A DNA stretch of 64,000 nt from assembly GCF_050624435.1 (NCBI RefSeq), contig NC_134546.1, forward strand, positions 75,061,700 to 75,125,699. Reading direction: 5' to 3'. A program made the position numbers and the translations under genes. Below are positions 57,688-64,000 of the stretch, in pieces (position 1 is the stretch's first letter; each line of letters begins with the position of its first letter). The DNA is from Tenrec ecaudatus (taxonomy: Eukaryota > Chordata > Mammalia > Afrosoricida > Tenrecidae). Under the pieces are notes generated by a model that did not search any database, was not told the origin of the DNA, and was given only the letters and a program-made list of their open reading frames with translations.

Positions 57688-58200
57688 CTCTGGGTAGACT
57701 AGAAAAACAAATTCATAGACACTCATGTCCTTGAGAAATAGCTTTATATATGAGAGCAATCAAATACTAAGAAAACATCCCAGTCCAGATCAAGTCCTTA
57801 AGTCTAATCTTAGACCATATGTCCGATATGTCTTCAGACTCACAAAACACATGCAATGATGCCAAATGCAGCAAGAGCACAGGCCAGTGGTGGGAACTCT
57901 TCTGGATCTGGTGGCATTGCAAGCATCTCAACACTGGCATGGGTCCACGTGGTTTCTCCAGCTGAGGGCCCTCGCATAGTTTCATGTGTATTGTCAGCTG
58001 CAATGTCTCTCAGGGAGTCAACAGAGAGAGACAGAGACAGAGACTCCTACATCCAAGGAGGAATGTAGGAGTTCCCAGAATCCTCAGGAGTAGGCCATGC
58101 CAACACAGAAGTCACATTGGCTATGATCTGATTAACTGGCTAGACTCCACCCCTTCACTCTTAATTTCATCAAATTACAAATGATTATATGACTACCACA
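57688..58200 (-). repeat. Medium interspersed repeat, copy 5, antisense
   Basis: Begins GTTACTCTGGGTAGACTAGA, the inverse of the family 3' end. Contains AGACTCACAAAACACATGCA and ATCTGATTAACTGGCTAGAC, and ends near AATTACAAATGATTATATGA. Confidence 0.7.
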
Positions 58201-59540
58201 GCTAACTATAAAGTGGTTTGGGCAAAAAACAAACAATCAAATAAAATAATAAACAGACGATTTCATTATGAAATTTTTTCTTGTAAATTCAATTATTGGT
58301 TTATATCATAATCCCTTTTCCTGTTCAATATTTTAAAGTTTTTGAAATGTTCTGGCAAGAATTTCCATCAGTTTCCAGCTATGTGTGCAAAATTATCTGT
58401 CATATATTGGAACATATTTTTCTCATGAAACATGCAACAAAATACTATTTGCAACATTCTTCTCAGGTGTAGTTTAGTGACATTAGATTACTGTTTTCAA
58501 CAATTACAAACATCTGCAAAATTTCCTCTCAAACGTAACAGAAAACCACTCACAAAATAATTCTGACTAGAAACTTTCCCCTTAACATCGATTAATTAAA
58601 AAAAAATTCCTGTTTCCATTATTTTGAATAGAAGCCTGATTTAAATATTTCCCCATTCCCCTGTAAAGAATGCAGCCTACATCCTGTCGAATATCTTTGT
58701 CTTTGAGCCAGATTTTTTTTACCAGTATTTTTTGTGGCGTATATCTCAATATCAGAATCTGTAATAAAGAGCTATGTCTGTAGATCATACTTCCTTTCAC
58801 TGTATCCAGCTCACAGTGTTTGCAACTTGTAGCACTCTCTACCTCTAAAGCCTTTCACACTGAGGGACCAGAGACAAAAATAACCTCAGGGAGAAAGTTG
58901 ACTTGGAGGGGTGCTAAGGCCCCACAGGAGCCTGGATACAGACTGCAGTTAGAGCTGCTGTGCTGACCACTATGGTAGCTCCAGTGCCCGTGTTTGGAAA
59001 TCTGCAGAGACAACTCCAGGTAACACTCCTGACCAACAGTCTGAATGCTTATGACCAGAGAAAATGTTACTGTGTGGCCCACAGAAGTTGGAAGACTGTG
59101 TAATCCCAGGAAACACCTCTCCTGTATGTGATGAGCTGCTGTCTGCAGGGGGCTCAGAATACCCATCACCCACATAGGGTACTAATCCATGGGAAGAAAA
59201 ATGACCTTTTTATGACTTTTGTGGGTTCCTGTAACCCCACAAATAACCTTGTTGTTAGGAAACACTTTTATTCCAATATTAAACATAGATTATAACACAG
59301 TATATTTTATCCCTTCCCAAATATTCTGAAATGTTATAGGGGAAAGGAGTTTTAGGGATGACATATACTTGTTTCCCTACATGGTCAAAGGAATGAAAAG
59401 ATTCAGGTAGGCCTAGTCTTGATTCCATTGCATGGTAAGGATAGAGATTGTCTTTAATTTCACCAGATCATCTGTGTACTTCTGATGGTAGTGGATGTAA
59501 AGCTACATTAAACTTAAAATCTGCACAGATGTCCGCATGA
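58200..59540. other. Non-coding; one unexplained minus-strand open frame at 58855-59175
   Basis: The 106-codon minus-strand frame has no motif I recognise. Nearby words (CACACTGAGGGACC, CTAAGGCCCCACAGGAGCCTG) faintly resemble sequence downstream of clan II V segments, so this may be a remnant of V-flank DNA. The plus strand gives nothing further. Confidence 0.3.
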
Positions 59541-59674
59541 TTGGTAGAGTGAAGACCTCAGAGAGAGGGCTGTGTTCTCCCAAGTACTCCACCAGCATCG
59601 CTTTTCTAGTGTGAGTCCCAGAGGCAGGGGCCACATTCAGCCCTTTCCAACTTTACATACCATGCACCTCCCAC

Positions 59675-59682
59675 ACGCAAAT
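59675..59682 (+). promoter_or_regulatory. IGHV octamer-like ACGCAAAT
   Basis: 7/8 match to ATGCAAAT, 108 bp upstream of the leader ATG at 59783. Confidence 0.65.
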
Positions 59683-59782
59683 GCCTGACAAGAACCCAAA
59701 TGAAACCACAACATGCAAGGACTTAAATTCATATTCCTTCTCACCAGGAGAGCATTTTCTGGGTGTCATGAATCTTATCCAC

Positions 59783-60218
59783 ATGAACAGGAAGCATGTG
59801 TGGGTTTTCCTCTTTCTGGCAACTCAGGGTGGTGAGTGGTTCAGGGAGTCAGACATGAAGTCTGGGAGTGAAGCATCCGAGCACATGACTCACTGGGTTT
59901 CTTTCTATCCCCAGCTGTACAGGCCCAGGTACAGCTACAAGAGTCAGGCCCTGGACTAGTGAGGCCCTCACAGACCCTATCTCTCACTTGTGCGGTCTCT
60001 AGATTGTCTTTAACCAGCTATAATGTGACCTGGGTCCACCGGGCTCCAGGAAAGGATCTGGAGTGGATTGGGATAATATGGGAGAATGGGGGCACAAACT
60101 ATAATCTAGCTCTCCAGTACTGAGTCAGCATCACCAGGGACACCTCCCAGAACCAGGTTAATTTAAAACTGAGCTCTGTGAATCCTGACGTCACGGCCAT
60201 GTATTACTGTGCAAGTTA
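59783..60218 (+). pseudogene. IGHV segment, clan II, single nonsense codon
   Basis: Leader exon 59783-59831 (MNRKHVWVFLFLATQG) starts one codon upstream of the usual site because the ancestral ATG reads AGG. Donor G|GTGAGT; the acceptor CTATCCCCAG ends at 59914. Exon 2 gives AVQA, then [49 protein letters not shown], and FR3 SITRDTSQNQVNLKLSSVN with DVTAMYYCAS. Both Cys and the FR2 Trp are intact and no indel is needed. The single coding lesion is TGA at 60121-60123 at the start of FR3, where functional genes have an Arg codon (CGA), so one C-to-T transition explains it. The FR2 Arg is His (W-V-H). The RSS is good. An allele without the TGA could be functional. Confidence 0.92.
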
Positions 60219-60257
60219 CACAGTGATGGGAACTCAGTGTGAGCCCAGACACAAATT
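60219..60257 (+). promoter_or_regulatory. V-RSS (23-bp spacer)
   Basis: Heptamer CACAGTG (60219-60225), 23-bp spacer, nonamer ACACAAATT (60249-60257). The CTCF-like motif found after other RSSs is missing here (CAGCAGAGACAAGG). Confidence 0.85.
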
Positions 60258-60599
60258 CAGTTTCAGCAGAGACAAGGGAATGAAGGCAGTGAGGCTTTCC
60301 TCTCAGAAGCTGTTGTTTCCCCACCTTGTAAGCACTTCTCCAGGGACTACCGTGCATAGTCTAGGGAACCTTCATGCATCTGAGGAAGAACATGCACTCT
60401 GTGGAAGTCTGGAAGGTCATCTGCCGCCAAAATGGTGGGCCATGTCAGTAGAGGGACAGCAAAACAGAACACGGGTACCCATATGGTAAGTCACAACTGT
60501 CCGTTCACACACTTGGCCCAGGCCAAACTCCAGCACCTCTTCCTTTGTTTTGAAATCTTTGTTACACTAACTCCAATGAAAGGTTTTCATGTTAAAAAT

Positions 60600-61139
<540 letters not shown>

Positions 61140-63536
61140 TCACATACATGGGGGATTCTCTCCAGTATGAGTTCGCTGATGAACAGTAAGTTTACCCTTT
61201 CTGATAAAAGCTTTTCCACATTGACCACATACATGGGGTTTCTCTCCAGTATGAGTTCGCTGATGACCAGTGCGAGCATGCTTCCAGAAAAATGCTTTTC
61301 CACATTGACCACATACATGGGGTTTCTCTCCAGTATGAGTTCGCTGATGAACAGTAAGTTTACTCTTTCTGATAAAAGCTTTTCCACATTGACCATATAC
61401 ATGGGGTTTCTCTCCAGTTTGAGTTCGCTGATGAACAGTGAGAGCATGCTTCCAGAAAAATGCTTTTCCACATTGACCACATACATGGGGTTTCTCTCCA
61501 GTATGAGTTCGCTGATGAACTGTCAGAGCACATTTCTGGCTAAAGCCTTTGCCACATTCACCACATACATGGGGTTTCTCTCCAGTATGAGTTCGCTGAT
61601 GACCAGTGAGACCATCCTTCGTGAGAAAGGTTTTTCCACAGTGACCACATACATAGGATTTCTCTCCAGTATGAGAGTGCTGATGAACAGTAAGGTTATA
61701 CTTCTTGACAAAAGCTTTTCCACATTGACCACATACATGAGGTTTCTCTCCAGTATGAGTTCGCTGATGAACAGTGAGAGCACGCTTCCGAATAAAGGCT
61801 TTTCCACAATCACCACATACATGGGGTTTCTCTCCAGTATGAGTTCGCTGATGAACAGTGAGATCACTCTTCATTAAAAAGGCTTTGCCACATTCACCAC
61901 ATACATGGGGTTTTTCTCCAGTATGGGTTTGCTGATGAACAATGAGAGAATGCTTCCAGAAAAAGGCTTTTCCACATTCATCACATACATGGGGTTTCTC
62001 TCCAGTATGAGTTCGCTGATGAACAGTGAGATCACTCTTCATTAAAAAGGCTTTGCCACATTCACCACATACATGGGGTTTTTCTCCAGTATGGGTTTGC
62101 TGATGAACAATGAGAGAATGCTTCCAAAAAAAGGCTTTTCCACATTCATCACATATGTGGGGTTTCTCTCCAGTATGAGTTCGCTGATGAACAGTAAGAG
62201 CATGCTTCCAAAAAAAGGCTTTTCCACATTCATCACATATATGGGGTTTCTCGCCAGTATGAGTTCGCTGATGAACAGTGAGAGCATGCTTCCAGAAAAA
62301 GGCTTTTCCACATTCATCACATATATGGGGTTTCTCTCCAGTATGAGTTCGCTGGTGAACAGTGAGAGCACGCTTCCGAATAAAGGCTTTTCCACAATCA
62401 CCACATACATGGGGTTTCTCTCCAGTATGAGTTCGCTGATGAACAGTGAGATCACTCTTCATTAAAAAGGCTTTGCCACATTCACCACATACATGGGGTT
62501 TCTCTCCAGTATGAGTTCGCTGATGAACAGTTAGACCATCCTTCGTGAGAAAGGCTTTTCCACATTGACCACATACATGGGGTTTCTCTCCAGTATGAGT
62601 TCGCTGATGATCAGTAAGCTTACTCTTCTTGATAAAAGCTTTTCCACATTCACCACATACATGGGGTTTCTCTCCAGCATGAGTTCGCTGATGAGCAGTA
62701 AGACCATCCTTCCTGAGAAAGGTTTTTCCACATTTACCACATACATAGGATTTCTCTCCAGTATGAGTTCGCTGATGAACAGTAAGTTTACTCTTCCAGA
62801 AAAAGGCTTTTCCGCATTCACCACATACATGGGGTTTCTCTCCAGAATGAGTTCGCTGATGAACAGTGAGGGCACTCTTCTGGCTAAAGCCTTTCCCACA
62901 TTCACTACATACACAGGACATTCCTGCCACATGAGGTTCCTGATGTCCCTTGAGGTATGACACACTGTGAAAAGTTTTCCCACATTGCAAGCATTTTCCT
63001 AGCTTTTGTCCTTCATGACTTTTTTTATAATGTTCATTGAGTTTGAACATTTTCTTGAATATTTGCCCACACTGACTGCATTCATAGGTCTTATCTAGTA
63101 TACCAATAATCTGGTGTTCATAGAACACAGAGTCTTCAATGAAGGTTTTTCCACATTTATCGCCTGTGTGTGGTTTCTCAATTTCATCAGACTCCTGATG
63201 CTGAATGAACTGTGACTTCATGAGCCTGGGTGGTTCACACTCAGGGAATTTCATTTCAGTATAAAATTGCTCTTGTTCACTGTGGAGAAAAGTTTTCTCA
63301 TCTTCAGTGAGTACAACTGACTTCTGTATTTTGTTGCTTCTGTTCTGATTTAATTCCAGAAAGATTAAATCTGATTTTACATTTTTTATGTAATCCAAAC
63401 ATCTCATAAGTTTGCTTTGGAGGAAAATTATTTTTATGCTGAGAATATGTATTACATTTGTAGCACCATTCCATTCTGTCAATGCATCTTTCACATTGCA
63501 AGTGCTCAAGCAAATGATCATCATCTTTCTGGATTT
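61140..63536 (-). CDS. C2H2 zinc-finger protein, terminal (finger) exon, KRAB-ZNF type, likely damaged
   Basis: Minus-strand last exon of a KRAB-type zinc-finger gene, a family of DNA-binding transcriptional repressors. The exon starts after a TTCTTTTATAG acceptor at 63537. Residues from the ATG at 63524: spacer 1-115, three degenerate fingers to about 203, then 21 regular 28-residue fingers with TGEKP linkers (C-G-E-C-G-K-A-F ..L-x-x-H-Q-R-T-H). Finger 21 has its last ligand His as Gln (HQRTQ), and finger 22 has its first Cys as Tyr (HVYGQC). Two frame problems exist. The ancestral spliced frame (IQKDDDHLLEHLQ..) shifts at a T/A run (63375-63387) and would end at 63304. A one-base insertion in a G run (61150-61156) stops the array at 61140. 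A protein could arise only from an internal start such as the Met at 63524. KRAB exons are not in the window. Confidence 0.7.
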   Translation of the reverse strand, partial: KSRKMMIICLSTCNVKDALTEWNGATNVIHILSIKIIFLQSKLMRCLDYIKNVKSDLIFLELNQNRSNKIQKSVVLTEDEKTFLHSEQEQFYTEMKFPECEPPRLMKSQFIQHQESDEIEKPHTGDKCGKTFIEDSVFYEHQIIGILDKTYECSQCGQIFKKMFKLNEHYKKSHEGQKLGKCLQCGKTFHSVSYLKGHQEPHVAGMSCVCSECGKGFSQKSALTVHQRTHSGEKPHVCGECGKAFFWKSKLTVHQRTHTGEKSYVCGKCGKTFLRKDGLTAHQRTHAGEKPHVCGECGKAFIKKSKLTDHQRTHTGEKPHVCGQCGKAFLTKDGLTVHQRTHTGEKPHVCGECGKAFLMKSDLTVHQRTHTGEKPHVCGDCGKAFIRKRALTVHQRTHTGEKPHICDECGKAFFWKHALTVHQRTHTGEKPHICDECGKAFFWKHALTVHQRTHTGEKPHICDECGKAFFWKHSLIVHQQTHTGEKPHVCGECGKAFLMKSDLTVHQRTHTGEKPHVCDECGKAFFWKHSLIVHQQTHTGEKPHVCGECGKAFLMKSDLTVHQRTHTGEKPHVCGDCGKAFIRKRALTVHQRTHTGEKPHVCGQCGKAFVKKYNLTVHQHSHTGEKSYVCGHCGKTFLTKDGLTGHQRTHTGEKPHVCGECGKGFSQKCALTVHQRTHTGEKPHVCGQCGKAFFWKHALTVHQRTQTGEKPHVYGQCGKAFIRKSKLTVHQRTHTGEKPHVCGQCGKAFFWKHARTGHQRTHTGEKPHVCGQCGKAFIRKGKLTVHQRTHTGENPPCM

Positions 63537-63606
63537 CTATAAAAGAACAGAATATTGACTCTTTTAAACATCTTGGTATACAATGGACCCCTTAAAATAC
63601 ACATTG

Positions 63607-64000
63607 AGGAGACTTCCGGGAAGATGGCGACGGAGTGACACACACCAGAGGGACTCCGCAGAATCCAGCCCAGGAGAGTTGCTCAGAGTGAAATTCAACG
63701 ACACTGGACCACAGGAGGTGCATCATAAAGATAAGTAGGCACAGATCCAAGGGGTTTTGAGGGGCTGGGGGCTTTTGGCTTACCTCAGTGGAAGCCGGCT
63801 GGGGCTCGACCCTAGTCCAGCTGCCGGATCTGCCCAAGCCAGGACCATTTGGAGCCTGTAGCAGGGCTTGGTCTCAGCACAGCCACAGTTTTCCCATACC
63901 TGCCTCAGGGCAGGGACAGGATGCTTGCAGCTCCACTGGCAGGGATGGGGTTCAACTACATTGTTGCTTCTGTTTGCTTCTCTGCTCTATATTCCCACAC
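63607..64000 (+). mobile_element. L1 5' UTR, runs off window end
   Basis: Starts GGAGACTTCCGGGAAGATGG and matches the inverted 5' end of the L1 at 53.47-53.2 kb (CAGCCCAGGAGAGTTGCT, CATAAAGATAAGTAGGCACA, GGGGTTTTGAGGG). It sits upstream of the zinc-finger exon, presumably in its preceding intron, in antisense orientation to that gene. It is less diverged from the other L1 than the older fragments. Minus-strand frames over it are not genes. Confidence 0.8.

Larger units (their letters stand above)
59545..60400 (+). repeat. IGHV block G (paralogous to 32.7-33.6 kb)
   Basis: Collinear with block E from AGTGTGAGTCCCAGAGGCAG through the V to TCTCAGAAGCTGTTGTTTCC. Confidence 0.7.

Noticed and set aside
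58858..58885. Possible 12-bp-spacer RSS (CACACTG .. ACAAAAATA)
   Set aside because: Spacer is 11 bp, heptamer imperfect, and no V, D or J coding sequence adjoins it.

Overview
This window looks like mammalian (eutherian) genomic DNA: long AT-rich non-coding stretches, several families of interspersed repeats, spliced immunoglobulin V segments with recombination signals, processed pseudogenes, and a tandem C2H2 zinc-finger exon. The repeat set (AfroSINE-type tRNA-derived SINEs, BovB/RTE-type LINE fragments, and an L1 family with a very long 3' UTR ending in ..AATAAAATG(A)n) points to an afrotherian, perhaps a tenrec. The species is an inference from repeat style, not a search result.

The main biology is a piece of the immunoglobulin heavy-chain variable (IGHV) cluster. 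Seven V segments or remnants lie on the + strand: a clan II (IGHV4-like) pseudogene at 17.9 kb; an IGHV7/1-like segment with one nonsense codon at 22.5 kb; an IGHV3-like FR3 fragment at 23.2 kb; an IGHV5-like pseudogene at 26.3 kb; a clan II pseudogene with three stops at 33.0 kb; an open clan II segment at 40.8 kb; and a clan II segment with one stop at 59.8 kb. Upstream octamers, leader introns, 23-bp-spacer recombination signals (RSS) and CTCF-like motifs just downstream of several RSSs are visible. The only V with a full open reading frame has lost its RSS heptamer, while three coding-dead V segments keep CACAGTG heptamers. The cluster grew by block duplication: 15.7-18.5 kb pairs with 38.0-41.4 kb, 32.7-33.6 kb with 59.5-60.4 kb, and 8.7-9.55 kb with 23.6-24.5 kb.

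Left part (0-15 kb): L1 3' UTR and RTE fragments, an H2B processed pseudogene (3.4-3.7 kb), a CpG-rich promoter-like segment with minus-strand splice donors (4.3-4.95 kb), a PCSK1N (proSAAS) retrocopy bounded by a perfect 16-bp target-site duplication (5.25-6.05 kb), AfroSINEs and a 36-bp minisatellite. Middle (15-45 kb): the V segments, a decayed mariner-type transposase (34.75-35.57 kb), RTE pieces, a candidate solo LTR and several microsatellites. Right (45-64 kb): a near full-length but inactivated minus-strand L1 (45.1-53.5 kb), an older L1 (about 54-56 kb), the last V segment, then a minus-strand KRAB-type zinc-finger terminal exon (61.1-63.5 kb) with 21 homogenised fingers and frameshifts at both ends, and the 5' end of a + strand L1 that runs off the window. 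No bacterial features, CRISPR arrays or convincing structural RNA genes were seen.
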